A stretch of 32,696 bases of DNA from an uncultured Prochlorococcus sp. (GTDB lineage Bacteria > Cyanobacteriota > Cyanobacteriia > PCC-6307 > Cyanobiaceae). A program made the position numbers and the translations under genes. The notes beneath the pieces were generated by a model. The model had not been told where the DNA came from, did no database searches, and saw only the letters and a list, made by a program, of their open reading frames with translations. This document shows positions 8,107 to 16,990 of this stretch, one piece after another. Within the stretch, counting starts at the first letter, position 1. Every line of letters starts with the position of its first letter. The DNA is taken from positions 1 to 32,696 of the forward strand of contig CACIRS010000014.1 in the NCBI GenBank assembly GCA_902589115.1. The letters are read 5' to 3'.

Positions 8107-9069
8107 ATGGTTTATAAAATACAATTCAAAAAATTTTCGTTCGCTCTAACTCGAAAGCTCAGAACTTCCCAAGGATATATAAAAGAGAAGCAAGGTTGGT
8201 TAGTCTGCTTAAAAAATAAATATAGAGATTATGGCTGGGGAGAAATTGCTCCATTTACATTTACTGAGCTCCAGCAATGTGAATCTTATTTAGAGAAAAT
8301 CTCTAACAAACCTACTCGACAAGAGCTAGAAGATGGGATCAAAATATGGCCAAACGCTTTATCTTTTGGCGTCGGAGCTGCCCTAGCAGAAATTGACTCT
8401 GAAATTGGACATAAAACCATAGAGGGTTGGTTACCGCCACCTGATTCAGCTGTTTTAATATCATCAATAGATAGTTCCAAGAAAGAAGTTAATCTTTTAA
8501 AGAGTCAATATAAAAAAAATCCTTTAACTATTAAAATAAAAGTTGCATTACAAGCATTCGAGAAAGAAAAAGATCTTATTAATGAAATTTTGAATTTATT
8601 ACCATTAAATTCTCATATACGATTAGATGCAAATGGAGGCTGGAATAGATTGGAAGCAGGTAAATGGATGAATTTTCTTAAAGAAGAGCCTCGCTTAGAA
8701 TGGCTAGAGCAACCTTTATCAGTAGATGATCCAGAAGGTCTTTTGAATTTATCTAAAAAAATACATGTTGCACTTGATGAATCACTTATTAATGATCCTT
8801 CATTACGAGATAGCTGGAAGGATTGGCAAATTAGAAGGCCTTTATTGGAAGGAGATCCAAGATTTCTTCTTGCTGACTTAAAGCAAGGAATTGGCTACAA
8901 GATGATTAGCACAGCATTTGAAACCGGAATAGGTCGCCGTTGGATAAATCACCTATCAGCATTGCAACAAATAGGTCCAACTCCTACTGCCCCTGGTCTT
9001 GCTCCTGGATGGTGCCCTCATGGACCACTCTTCAGTCTGAATCCTGAGATTGTTTGGAACGCCGCATGA
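8107..9069 (+). CDS. menC: o-Succinylbenzoate synthase
   Basis: A 320-residue enolase-superfamily enzyme that dehydrates SHCHC to o-succinylbenzoate. The catalytic framework is complete: KIK (Lys143, Lys145) as the acid/base pair, metal ligands Asp174 (RLDANGGWN), Glu201 (EWLEQPL) and Asp224 (ALDESL), and Lys259 (ADLKQG) on the opposite barrel strand. The N-terminal capping domain spans about 1-110. Starts at ATG 8107, 16 bases after the menA stop, and its stop overlaps the menE start (ATGA), so menA-menC-menE read as one operon. Confidence 0.95.
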   Translation: MVYKIQFKKFSFALTRKLRTSQGYIKEKQGWLVCLKNKYRDYGWGEIAPFTFTELQQCESYLEKISNKPTRQELEDGIKIWPNALSFGVGAALAEIDSEIGHKTIEGWLPPPDSAVLISSIDSSKKEVNLLKSQYKKNPLTIKIKVALQAFEKEKDLINEILNLLPLNSHIRLDANGGWNRLEAGKWMNFLKEEPRLEWLEQPLSVDDPEGLLNLSKKIHVALDESLINDPSLRDSWKDWQIRRPLLEGDPRFLLADLKQGIGYKMISTAFETGIGRRWINHLSALQQIGPTPTAPGLAPGWCPHGPLFSLNPEIVWNAA

Positions 9070-10349
9070 CGAAGTTAATAAATCTTTTATGCATATCCAG
9101 TGAGCCTCAGAAATCTACTGAAGTACTGATCAGAGGACTAGAGACAAAGGCATGGGTTCAATTATTGCCTCCCCAAGTTCAAGCCCAAAATATTGACTGT
9201 AATGTCTTACCTGAAGGTCCAGGAGTAATTATCAAAAGTGGAGGGAGTTCTGGAGCTGCTAATCATTGTCTACATACTTCTAAAAACCTAGATCTCTCTG
9301 CATTTGCAACTGGCCAATGGCTATTAGACCAAGGCATTGACCCTAAAGATTGCTTAATACTCAATCCGCTGCCAATGCATCATATGAGTGGCTTAATGCC
9401 TTGGTGGAGAAGTGGCTGCTGGAAAGCAGAACACAAATGGATACCACCTACTGTTATGAGAGATCCAATTGCACTTGAAAAAGAATGCAGATTCTTCCTG
9501 TCTGAGAAAAAGAGGCCAGCAGTTATTTCAGTGGTGCCTACACAATTAGAGAGACTTGTTAAACATGAAATAGGTTTACAGTGGTTAAAAGCCTTTGCAG
9601 TTATTTGGGTTGGAGGAGCAGCAATATCAAAATCACTAGAAAATCTAGCTCGTAAAAATAAGTTACGTCTTGCTCCATGTTATGGAACAACTGAAACTGC
9701 TGCGATGATTACAGCAATTAGACCTATTGATTTTTTAACAGGGAGTTCAGGCTGCGGATCACCCCTAGAGGATGTGGAAATAGATATAAGCAATAGCAAT
9801 ACATTAAAAGTACGAACAAATAGACTGGCAAAATATAGACTCATTCATAATAAATTAGAAATGATTTGCGATAAAAGTGGCTGGTGGCAATCTGGAGATA
9901 TAGCACAATTAATTCATAAAACATCATCTACAGAATTACATCTAAAAGGGAGAATTGATAATGCAATAAATTCAGGAGGAGAAACAATATATCCAGAACA
10001 AATTGAAATGAGATTAATTAAGTCAATACAAAAGGAATCTTTACCTGTAGAAGAATTGCTGATTAGTCCAATAATAGATAAAGAATGGGGAGAAAGGCTA
10101 GCTTTAATTTTCAGGCTAGAATCTAATGGCTTTATAAAAAAAGAAGATAAAATAATTGCTTTACTCAAAGAAATCTGCTTGCAATTTCCAGCCCATGAAA
10201 GACCTCTTTTTTACCTTATGTGTAACAAGCTTAGACCAAATGCGGCAGGAAAACTGGAAAGAAAACGATGGAGACTATGGGCACAGAATCAATTACTTAA
10301 ATCAACCGAAGTACCAGAACTTAAGGATAGATTAAACCAAATCAATTAA
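9066..10349 (+). CDS. menE: o-Succinylbenzoate-CoA ligase
   Basis: An ANL-superfamily adenylating enzyme, 427 residues from ATG 9066, that activates o-succinylbenzoate to its CoA ester. Motifs in order: the phosphate loop KSGGSSGAAN (57-66, a variant of TSGTTG), YGTTETA (206-212), SGD (276-278), GRIDN (295-299) and the C-terminal Lys396 in NAAGKLERKRW needed for adenylation. The start is set at the ATG that overlaps the menC stop; a TTG at 9054 is in frame but adds only four residues. It converges on the thioesterase gene, with 12 bases between stops. Confidence 0.94.
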   Translation: MTKLINLLCISSEPQKSTEVLIRGLETKAWVQLLPPQVQAQNIDCNVLPEGPGVIIKSGGSSGAANHCLHTSKNLDLSAFATGQWLLDQGIDPKDCLILNPLPMHHMSGLMPWWRSGCWKAEHKWIPPTVMRDPIALEKECRFFLSEKKRPAVISVVPTQLERLVKHEIGLQWLKAFAVIWVGGAAISKSLENLARKNKLRLAPCYGTTETAAMITAIRPIDFLTGSSGCGSPLEDVEIDISNSNTLKVRTNRLAKYRLIHNKLEMICDKSGWWQSGDIAQLIHKTSSTELHLKGRIDNAINSGGETIYPEQIEMRLIKSIQKESLPVEELLISPIIDKEWGERLALIFRLESNGFIKKEDKIIALLKEICLQFPAHERPLFYLMCNKLRPNAAGKLERKRWRLWAQNQLLKSTEVPELKDRLNQIN

Positions 10350-10361
10350 TAGATTTCTTTT

Positions 10362-10826
10362 TCATAATGGCATTGGAGATTTATTGACTGAGGAAGATTC
10401 AATCCAAAGATCAATACATCTAGGCAATTGACATCGCAATTTACTTTCAGAATTTATTGCGACATGTTGAATAAGCCCTTGAGCTACAAGCTTGCCATCT
10501 AATAAAAACTTCGTCTTGACACGAAAGCTACTTGAATCAAGTCTAAAGGGTAGAAGTTCAATATCTAAACAATCAGCCGTTCTCAAAGGTTTTATATAAT
10601 CCGCTTCACAATGAATAATTGGCAAAAGTATCTCTAGAGTCTTTTCATTATTGCTATTAGGGAAAATCTCTAAAGATGAGATTCCATAAAGTGAGAGACT
10701 TTCCTCCCATGCTTCATGGCTCCATTTCAATAAATTATGAAAATGCATAACACCAGCTGCATCAGTATCTCCAAACCGAACCACTCGTTTCAACTTTAAA
10801 TAGTCTTTAGAGTCTGTCAAAGACAA
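10362..10826 (-). CDS. menI: 1,4-Dihydroxy-2-naphthoyl-CoA hydrolase (hotdog thioesterase)
   Basis: A 154-residue 4HBT-type hotdog-fold thioesterase. VRFGDTDAAGVMHFHNLLKW (about 16-35) holds the conserved Asp and the turn into the long helix, and Glu38 or nearby may complete the site. Cyanobacteria use such an enzyme (Slr0204 in Synechocystis) to release DHNA from DHNA-CoA just before MenA, and this one sits beside menE, so the assignment is good. Start: TTG 10826, preceded by GGTGAG that overlaps the ndhH stop, 7 bases after that stop. It thus appears to be co-transcribed with ndhH rather than with the other men genes. Confidence 0.88.
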   Translation of the reverse strand: MSLTDSKDYLKLKRVVRFGDTDAAGVMHFHNLLKWSHEAWEESLSLYGISSLEIFPNSNNEKTLEILLPIIHCEADYIKPLRTADCLDIELLPFRLDSSSFRVKTKFLLDGKLVAQGLIQHVAINSESKLRCQLPRCIDLWIESSSVNKSPMPL

Positions 10827-10833
10827 TTCAAAC

Positions 10834-12018
10834 TCACCGATCGACTGAACCCATTATTACATCAATTGATCCCAAAATTGCCATTATATCGGCTACTTTC
10901 GCACCCTTGAGTATATGCGGAAGGATCTGCAAATTATTGAGGTCTGCAGCTCTTATTTTAAATCTCCAAGGTGTAACGTCATTATTTCCTTGTATAAAGA
11001 CCCCTATTTCTCCTTTACCAGATTCCAGACGAGTATAAAGTTCTCCATTAGGAATTTTAAAAGTAGGTGCAACTTTTTTAGCAACATATTGATAATCAAA
11101 ATCAGAATATTTACTCTTTTTCCCCTCAGACATTCTTCTTGCTTCTAAATTTTCTGTAGGGCCTCCTGGAATCATTTCACAGGCTTGCTTAAGGATCTTT
11201 AATGACTGACGCATTTCTTCAATCCTTACTCGATATCTTGCATAACAGTCTCCTTCTTTATCCCACGCAATCTCCCATTGAAAATCATCGTAGCACTCAT
11301 AACTATCTACTTTTCTTAAATCCCAAGGAACTCCTGATGCTCGAAGCATGGGACCAGAAAGGCTCCAATTAATTGCATCTTGTCGTTCAATTTTTCCTAG
11401 CCCTTCTATACGTCGACGAAATATAGGATTATTGGTGATCAACTTTTCATATTCATCAATTTTAGGTGCAAACCAATTACAAAAATCATTGCATTTCTCC
11501 AACCAACCCCATGGCAAATCACACGCAACTCCTCCTATACGAAAATAGTTGTTATTAATTAATCTTTGACCAGTTGCAGCCTCCCATAAATCATAAATCA
11601 TTTCTCTTTCTCTAAAAATATAGAAAAAAGGCGTTTGAGCTCCAACATCAGCTAAAAAAGGACCTAACCATAGAAGATGATTTGCAATTCGATTAAGTTC
11701 AAGCATTAATACACGGATATAACTAGCTCTCTTTGGAACAGAGATGTTAGCTAAGCGCTCAGGAGCATTAACTACGATTGCCTCGTAAAACATCCCAGCG
11801 GCATAATCCATCCTGCTTACATATGGCACAAACATCACATTTGTTCTGTTCTCAGCAATCTTTTCCATTCCACGATGCAAGTATCCAATTACTGGCTCAC
11901 AGTCAATTACATCTTCACCATCAAGTGTCACCACCAATCTCAAAACTCCATGCATCGAAGGATGATGGGGCCCAAAGTTCACGACCATAGGCTCCGTGCG
12001 CGTTTCAAGTTGCGTCAT
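10834..12018 (-). CDS. ndhH: NAD(P)H-quinone oxidoreductase subunit H
   Basis: A 394-residue 49-kDa-type subunit of the NDH-1 peripheral arm. It carries the family start [16 protein letters not shown] (about 13-28), GYLHRGMEK, the long helix [25 protein letters not shown], and ends with the conserved IMGSVDR. It lines part of the quinone pocket of the thylakoid complex that carries cyclic electron flow and respiration. It is divergent from rsmH (45 bases between starts) and followed by the DHNA-CoA thioesterase in the same direction. Open frames inside it on the plus strand are shadows. Confidence 0.97.
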   Translation of the reverse strand: MTQLETRTEPMVVNFGPHHPSMHGVLRLVVTLDGEDVIDCEPVIGYLHRGMEKIAENRTNVMFVPYVSRMDYAAGMFYEAIVVNAPERLANISVPKRASYIRVLMLELNRIANHLLWLGPFLADVGAQTPFFYIFREREMIYDLWEAATGQRLINNNYFRIGGVACDLPWGWLEKCNDFCNWFAPKIDEYEKLITNNPIFRRRIEGLGKIERQDAINWSLSGPMLRASGVPWDLRKVDSYECYDDFQWEIAWDKEGDCYARYRVRIEEMRQSLKILKQACEMIPGGPTENLEARRMSEGKKSKYSDFDYQYVAKKVAPTFKIPNGELYTRLESGKGEIGVFIQGNNDVTPWRFKIRAADLNNLQILPHILKGAKVADIMAILGSIDVIMGSVDR

Positions 12019-12063
12019 GGGGCCAAGCTTTAAAAGGTCTTGTAATGATCTTACGAAAAAGTT

Positions 12064-12969
12064 ATGCCAAAAGAACCTCTCATTACAACATCAAATTTTC
12101 AACACATATCAGTTCTCAACGATTACTTACTTGAATCAATAAGCAATCTTTCCACAAATCAACTTAATCAAGGGTTAATAATTGATGCAACAATAGGAGG
12201 AGGGGGCCATTCATCATTATTGCTAGAGAAATACCCACAAATAAAAATTATCGGTCTTGATAGAGATCCAACAGCAATAGAAGCGTCTAAAAAACGATTA
12301 TTACGATTTAGTGATCGAGTTAATATTATAGAAACAAACTTTTCCGATTTTTCACCTAAGGAAAAAGCTGTTGCAATTATCGCTGATCTTGGGGTTAGCA
12401 GTCCTCAATTAGATATAGCAGAACGTGGTTTTAGTTTTCAATTAAATGGGCCTCTTGATATGAGAATGAATCAAGAAAAAGGTGAAACTGCTGCTGAATT
12501 AATATTAAGACTGGAAGAAGAAGAGCTAGCTAATCTCATTTATCTATATGGTAATGAAAGGTTATCTAGGAAAATTGCAAAAAAAATCAAATATATTCTA
12601 AACAAAGAAGAAGGTGTTATTAAAACTAAAGATTTGGCCTACTCTATTGCTGGATGCTACCCACCCAAAGCACGTTATGGGAGGATTCATCCAGCGACAA
12701 GGACTTTTCAAGCATTAAGAATTGCAGTAAATCAAGAACTAGATTCTTTAGAAAAATTCCTTAAAATTGCACCAGACTGGCTTAAAAGTGAAGGGCTACT
12801 ACATATAATTAGTTTTCATTCACTGGAAGACAGGCTTGTAAAACATGCGTTTAAAGATGACTCTAGAATTCAAAGGGTTACACGAAAACCACTAATCGCT
12901 CATACAGGAGAAATTTCAAAAAATCCTAGAAGCCGAAGTGCAAAATTACGGATATGTCGAAAAAAATAA
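12064..12969 (+). CDS. rsmH: 16S rRNA (cytosine(1402)-N(4))-methyltransferase
   Basis: A 301-residue RsmH/MraW methyltransferase that methylates C1402 in the ribosomal P site. Features: HISVL at the N-terminus, the SAM motif [10 protein letters not shown] (41-50), Asp66 in [22 protein letters not shown] with LDMRM, and [11 protein letters not shown] near the C-terminus. The central insert with [12 protein letters not shown] is typical. Length fits the family. It converges on the cysteine desulfurase with about 48 bases of featureless AT-rich spacer. Confidence 0.96.
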   Translation: MPKEPLITTSNFQHISVLNDYLLESISNLSTNQLNQGLIIDATIGGGGHSSLLLEKYPQIKIIGLDRDPTAIEASKKRLLRFSDRVNIIETNFSDFSPKEKAVAIIADLGVSSPQLDIAERGFSFQLNGPLDMRMNQEKGETAAELILRLEEEELANLIYLYGNERLSRKIAKKIKYILNKEEGVIKTKDLAYSIAGCYPPKARYGRIHPATRTFQALRIAVNQELDSLEKFLKIAPDWLKSEGLLHIISFHSLEDRLVKHAFKDDSRIQRVTRKPLIAHTGEISKNPRSRSAKLRICRKK

Positions 12970-13017
12970 ATTATTCATATCTAAATTTGCTTCATAAATA
13001 TAAGAAATAAAAAAGAA

Positions 13018-14163
13018 TTAACTTAGTTTATTTATAGCTTTAATGATGATATCAATTGCCTGGTCAACCTCCTTAGATGTTGTTGATCTCCCAATACTGA
13101 TTCGTAAAGAAGCTTCTGCTTCAGTCAAACTTCTTCCTAGAGCTAGCAATACATGCGAAGGCTCGCCTCTGCTGCAAGCCGAACCACTAGTGCAAGAAAT
13201 GTATGGCCTTAATTCTGTATGTAAACGACTTCCTGAAATTCCTGGAATTGAAAAATTTAGATTATTAGGTAATCGTTTTAGTTTAGAACCATTAAGAATC
13301 AAATCTGGGCGTTGATCATTTAAACCCTGCCAAAAGCGATCGCGTAGAAATCGACATCGTTTTTGTCTGCTCGTTAAATCTTTCTTTGCTAATTCAACAG
13401 CCTTCACAAATCCAACAACTAAAGGAACAGGTATTGTTCCAGGCCTTAAACCACTTTCTTGTCCCCCACCCCATTGCAAAGGAAGTATTGGTAAATCTGA
13501 TTTTAAGATTAATGCCCCAATACCCTTAGGACCATACAACTTATGAGAACTAATACTCATAAAATCAACACCTAGAAGATCAGGCTGCAAATCAATCTGC
13601 CCAAGAGCCTGAGCAGCATCACTATGGATTGCTATTCCTTTTTCCTTACAGAGAGAGGATAATTCTTGCAGGGGTTGTAAGACACCAATCTCATTATTTG
13701 CAGTCATTATACTTACTAATAATGTATCTTTTTTAAAAGAATTTATTAACTGATCTTTAGTAATTAAGCCATCAGAATCTGGCAGGAGTTCTGTTAGGCG
13801 AAAACCTTCTTTTTGTAATTGCCTTAAAGGATCCAAAACAGCATGGTGTTCCGTAGCAATAGTTATTAAATGGCCAGGTTTGCCGATTTCAATGGCTTTA
13901 GCCCGAGCATGACCTATCAAAGCCAAGTTATTCGCTTCAGTTGCGCCACTCGTAAAAATTAATCTCTGCGGTGCAATATTTAAAAATTCAGCTAACTGTT
14001 CTCTAGCGAAACTTACAGCCGCTGAAGCTCTTATCCCATTGCGATTTTGCCTAGAGGATGGATTCCCCCAATTTTCATTCCAATATGGAGCCATAGCAGC
14101 TACTACTTCTGGTTCGCAAGGAGTAGTTGCTTGATAATCAAATGCGAGCGGGAAAGACTGAAT
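13018..14163 (-). CDS. Cysteine desulfurase (NifS/IscS family), start codon unresolved
   Basis: A PLP enzyme that takes sulfur from cysteine for Fe-S clusters and thiocofactors. The first ATG (14094) gives 358 residues but leaves out the conserved N-terminus: the same frame upstream encodes PLAFDYQATTPCEPEVVAAM, whose DYQATTP is diagnostic. No ATG, GTG or TTG lies between that and the in-frame stop at 14202-14200, so the start is probably an ATT (14163 best, or 14172 ATC / 14181 ATT). From 14163 the protein has 381 residues, with TEHHAV (104-109), PLP Lys208 in SSHKLYGPK and catalytic Cys330 in SGSACSRG. The SACSRGE loop and insert length suggest the NifS/IscS group rather than SufS. An ATG at 14188 is in the wrong frame. 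Confidence 0.9.
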   Translation of the reverse strand: MQSFPLAFDYQATTPCEPEVVAAMAPYWNENWGNPSSRQNRNGIRASAAVSFAREQLAEFLNIAPQRLIFTSGATEANNLALIGHARAKAIEIGKPGHLITIATEHHAVLDPLRQLQKEGFRLTELLPDSDGLITKDQLINSFKKDTLLVSIMTANNEIGVLQPLQELSSLCKEKGIAIHSDAAQALGQIDLQPDLLGVDFMSISSHKLYGPKGIGALILKSDLPILPLQWGGGQESGLRPGTIPVPLVVGFVKAVELAKKDLTSRQKRCRFLRDRFWQGLNDQRPDLILNGSKLKRLPNNLNFSIPGISGSRLHTELRPYISCTSGSACSRGEPSHVLLALGRSLTEAEASLRISIGRSTTSKEVDQAIDIIIKAINKLS

Positions 14164-14487
14164 TGTGCTGATTGAAGAAATTGAACATTTTTTATATTTT
14201 TATGTTATCGGTTTCTAGCTGGCCTTTGTTAGAATTGGTTTAATAAATTGACCAATTGAATAACGAATATAGCTCTATTCCATCAAACACCTATTAAGCA
14301 ATAAAACCTTTTAAAATTAAGATGAAAATCTTATAAAGGGCAAACAAGCAAAAAAATATAATTTATAATAAAAACCCTAAGGGAATGAAGTCTTCGAACT
14401 CACAGGCATCCTTCTGAATATCTACACTTGACGAAGCTTTTCCTTTTATGAATCATAGATTTTCTCTATCCACTGCAGCACTGATTC
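14164..14487. other. Intergenic region between divergent cysteine desulfurase and response regulator genes
   Basis: About 320 bases, AT-rich, with no convincing open frame or tRNA. It must hold divergent promoters. A TTGACG at 14428-14433 with AT-rich sequence (TTTTATGAATCATAGAT) downstream is a weak promoter candidate for the response regulator. The only clear structure is the inverted repeat at 14233-14257. Confidence 0.6.
14233..14257. repeat. Inverted repeat AATTGGT / ACCAATT
   Basis: Seven-base perfect arms at 14233-14239 and 14251-14257 separated by 11 bases. The spacing is about one and a half helical turns centre to centre, so either a protein-binding dyad or a weak hairpin. It lies some 230 bases before the response regulator start and about 70 before the cysteine desulfurase start. 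AT-rich arms make chance occurrence possible. Confidence 0.45.
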
Positions 14488-15213
14488 ATGAGTAACTCCA
14501 ATTCTCAACAAAGCGAAATTTCAAAACCTCCCCGTTTATTACTTGTGGATGACGAACCTGGCATAAGATCAGCAGTTCAGGCTTATCTTGAAGATGAGGG
14601 GTTCGAGGTCACTACTGCAGTAGATGGAGAGGAAGGCTGGGAAAAAGCTCAAAAAATCTTTCCTGACTTAGTCATTAGCGATGTAATGATGCCTCGATGT
14701 GATGGCTATGGATTACTTAAACGACTTAGAGAAGATGAAAGGTTAGGAGGAACACCAGTTATTTTTCTAACGGCAAAAGGCATGACTATTGATAGAACTC
14801 AAGGATATGAAGCAGGAGTAGATGACTATATTCCAAAACCTTTTGATCCTGATGAATTAGTCGCACGTGTGCGCAATGTAGTCAGACGTCAAGAAAGATT
14901 ATTAGAAGAAGCTGCCAAATATGCTGGCGCAGATGTGAGCTCAATGGCTAAGCAAATAACAGAGATTAGATCGATGCTCACACAAGGAGATTCAAATTCA
15001 TCTAAAGAATTAGCAGTCCATAATTTCACGCCAAGAGAAGCTAGTGTCCTTCAACTCGTGGCAGAAGGCTTAATGAATAAAGAGATTGCGAGGCGACTCG
15101 AAACTTCGATTAGAAATGTCGAAAAATATGTAAGCAGACTTTTTATCAAAACATCAACCTCAAGCAGAACTGAATTGGTTAGATATGCTCTAGAAAATAA
15201 CTTAGTAAAATAG
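14488..15213 (+). CDS. ycf29: NarL/LuxR-type response regulator, Ycf29-like
   Basis: A 241-residue two-domain regulator. The receiver (about 15-135) has the acidic pair Asp21/Asp22, phospho-acceptor Asp65 in ISDVMMPRCDG, a Thr in FLTAKG and Lys in PKPFDP, so it looks phosphorylatable. A linker of some 40 residues leads to a LuxR-type HTH (about 177-240: FTPREASVLQLVAEGLMNKEIA, then RNVEKYVSRLF). This layout is that of Ycf29, a regulator conserved in cyanobacteria and some algal plastids; its targets are poorly known. No sensor kinase is nearby. Start ATG 14488 has no obvious ribosome binding site. The pseudouridine synthase-like gene follows after 2 bases. Confidence 0.85.
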   Translation: MSNSNSQQSEISKPPRLLLVDDEPGIRSAVQAYLEDEGFEVTTAVDGEEGWEKAQKIFPDLVISDVMMPRCDGYGLLKRLREDERLGGTPVIFLTAKGMTIDRTQGYEAGVDDYIPKPFDPDELVARVRNVVRRQERLLEEAAKYAGADVSSMAKQITEIRSMLTQGDSNSSKELAVHNFTPREASVLQLVAEGLMNKEIARRLETSIRNVEKYVSRLFIKTSTSSRTELVRYALENNLVK

Positions 15214-15215
15214 TT

Positions 15216-16226
15216 TTGATTACAAACAATCAAAATGTCGATTCCGGATGGATTCCTGAAGAGTTTAATGAAGGTTGGATATATTCATATGTTGCTAAAA
15301 AAATCGATAGTGAAAAGAAACTTTCTGATATTTTAAGCGCTAATTTTACTCATTCTTCTAAGCAAAGTTGGGAAGACAGGATAGACAATGGTCAAATATC
15401 AATTAACAACAAAGTAGTTAGAAATAACCAAAAAATCAATTCAGGAGATTTAATTAATTGGTCAAGACCAGCTTGGAAAGAGCCATCCGTTCCAATTAAT
15501 TGGGGCATAATATATGACGATGGTGACATATTAATAGTAAACAAACCGGCTGGTTTACCAGTAATACCCGGTGGAGGATTCCTTAAACATACCCTCTTAT
15601 ATTTACTTTCAAAAAATACCAATCAAATAGAGGGTATTAATTCACCGAAGCCAATCCATAGAATAGGAAGACATACCTCTGGTCTACTAATCTGTGCAAG
15701 AGAAAAAGCGACAAGGTCCAAACTTTCGAAAGTGATGCGAATACAGTCTTCAAGTAAGAATGAATTTCAAAAGATTTACAGGGGACTAACTGTAAGTAAT
15801 CCACATTTTTATTTAAATCAAAGACTAGAAATAAATATTCCCATAGGCAAAAGATATCACCCATTACTAGGAAGTATTTGGGCTATAGAATCGCAACTTG
15901 ATAGAGGGAAGTTAATAACAACGAATAATAAGAATGCCACAACTAAAGTAAATATATTAGAAAAACGTCCTTATGAAGATTTAATTGAAGCTTGTATTCT
16001 GACAGGAAGGCCTCATCAAATAAGGATACATCTTTCTGCAATAGGTGCAAAATTAATTGGAGATCGTTTATACCAAGAGAATGGGAAAGTTTCATTTAAA
16101 GAAACTCCTGGCAACGGTGGTTATTTTTTACATGCTCATAAATTGCTAAATCTACCAATCCAAAATAAAATTCATTCTTTTGAAGCACCTTTACCAAATA
16201 GACTAAAGATGAAACACGAAAAATAA
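15216..16226 (+). CDS. RluA-family pseudouridine synthase-like protein with Gly at the catalytic Asp position
   Basis: A 336-residue protein with an S4-like N-terminal region (about 33-85: LSDIL, then RIDNGQISINNKVV) and an RluA-type domain (about 98-330: DDGDILIVNKPAGLPV, later EACILTGRPHQIRIHLSAIG). The catalytic loop, normally HRLDRxTSG, reads HRIGRHTSG at 148-156, so the Asp that attacks uridine is Gly151. I recall similar HRLGR forms in some plant and cyanobacterial relatives, which would make this a distinct subgroup rather than a mutation, but I cannot verify it. The only usual start is TTG 15216; no ATG precedes the S4 region. It follows the response regulator by 2 bases. Confidence 0.85.
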   Translation: MITNNQNVDSGWIPEEFNEGWIYSYVAKKIDSEKKLSDILSANFTHSSKQSWEDRIDNGQISINNKVVRNNQKINSGDLINWSRPAWKEPSVPINWGIIYDDGDILIVNKPAGLPVIPGGGFLKHTLLYLLSKNTNQIEGINSPKPIHRIGRHTSGLLICAREKATRSKLSKVMRIQSSSKNEFQKIYRGLTVSNPHFYLNQRLEINIPIGKRYHPLLGSIWAIESQLDRGKLITTNNKNATTKVNILEKRPYEDLIEACILTGRPHQIRIHLSAIGAKLIGDRLYQENGKVSFKETPGNGGYFLHAHKLLNLPIQNKIHSFEAPLPNRLKMKHEK

Positions 16227-16244
16227 GATATTTCAGCATCAAAA

Positions 16245-16964
16245 CTATTCTACTAATCTTTTAAATTCAATTAATTGAGAAAAATAAAAAGGTGCTTTGT
16301 TAAGCTTACTCCTAGTCAATTCAAAACCAGATTGCTTTGCTGCATCAATTATACCTTTAGCTCGCAATGTATAAGCACGTGTGGTTTTACTTGGACCAGG
16401 AAATAATTGACCGATACGTTTCAAAATTGCCAAGAAAGGCGTGTAAGGAGCAAAGCTAACTATTAATCTTTGCTCAGATAAGGTGCAAAGATGTCTAACC
16501 ATTTCTTCTGCAGCCTGTTGAGGGTAATGAATAAAAACATCTAAGCAAATTACTGTATGAAAGGAACCTTCTATACTTTCTAAATCAGAGGTCTTGAATG
16601 TAATTTTCTCTAAATTAATACCCGAAGCCTCTATACGACGTTGGGTTTCAAGAACCATTGATTCAGAAATATCACTTGCAGCAATAGAGCCTGCACCCAT
16701 TTGAGCTAAAGGAATAGTCAGACTTCCAACTCCACAGCCAACATCGCAGAAATTTATCTTGCTTAATTCGCCTGATTCTTTTAACCAGGACAGGACATCA
16801 TCAACTGTTTTCTGGTGGCCTATTCGAATATTTCGCTGAACTTTATTAACCTCATTACTATCACTATAAATTCGATTCCACCTATCAAAACCTGTTCCAT
16901 TGAAGTAGCTGGCTACTTCAGCTTTCTCAGCCTGCTTTAAATCTTGTAGTGCTTTCGAAGCCAT
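16245..16964 (-). CDS. chlM: Magnesium-protoporphyrin IX O-methyltransferase
   Basis: A 239-residue SAM-dependent methyltransferase of chlorophyll synthesis that methylates the C13 propionate of Mg-protoporphyrin IX. The N-terminal YFNGTGFDRWNRIYSD (about 20-35) is diagnostic of ChlM/BchM, and the SAM-binding glycine motif DVGCGVGSL is at 74-82. The C-terminus YFSQLIEFKR is also typical. It lies 26 bases downstream of nagA on the same strand, so the two are probably co-transcribed. It converges with the pseudouridine synthase-like gene (18 bases between stops). Confidence 0.95.
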   Translation of the reverse strand: MASKALQDLKQAEKAEVASYFNGTGFDRWNRIYSDSNEVNKVQRNIRIGHQKTVDDVLSWLKESGELSKINFCDVGCGVGSLTIPLAQMGAGSIAASDISESMVLETQRRIEASGINLEKITFKTSDLESIEGSFHTVICLDVFIHYPQQAAEEMVRHLCTLSEQRLIVSFAPYTPFLAILKRIGQLFPGPSKTTRAYTLRAKGIIDAAKQSGFELTRSKLNKAPFYFSQLIEFKRLVE

Positions 16965-16990
16965 TGATTAAAGAACGATCCCAATGGATA

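Noticed and set aside
10915-11148. Plus-strand open frame of 77 codons inside ndhH
   Set aside because: Antisense shadow of a strongly conserved gene, with no ribosome binding site or recognisable protein pattern; the same holds for the other long shadows in gltA, ndhI, scpA and the nucleotidyltransferase.
14139-14188. Recoding at ATT TGA T joining ATG 14188 to the cysteine desulfurase, by analogy with RF2
   Set aside because: The residues before the putative shift in the desulfurase frame (PLAF) fit the family's first strand, so that frame is already coding there; AUU to UUU slippage would also mismatch at the first base.
14386-14410. TTCGAACTC resembling a tRNA T-arm
   Set aside because: No acceptor, D or anticodon stems around it; no tRNA found anywhere in the window.
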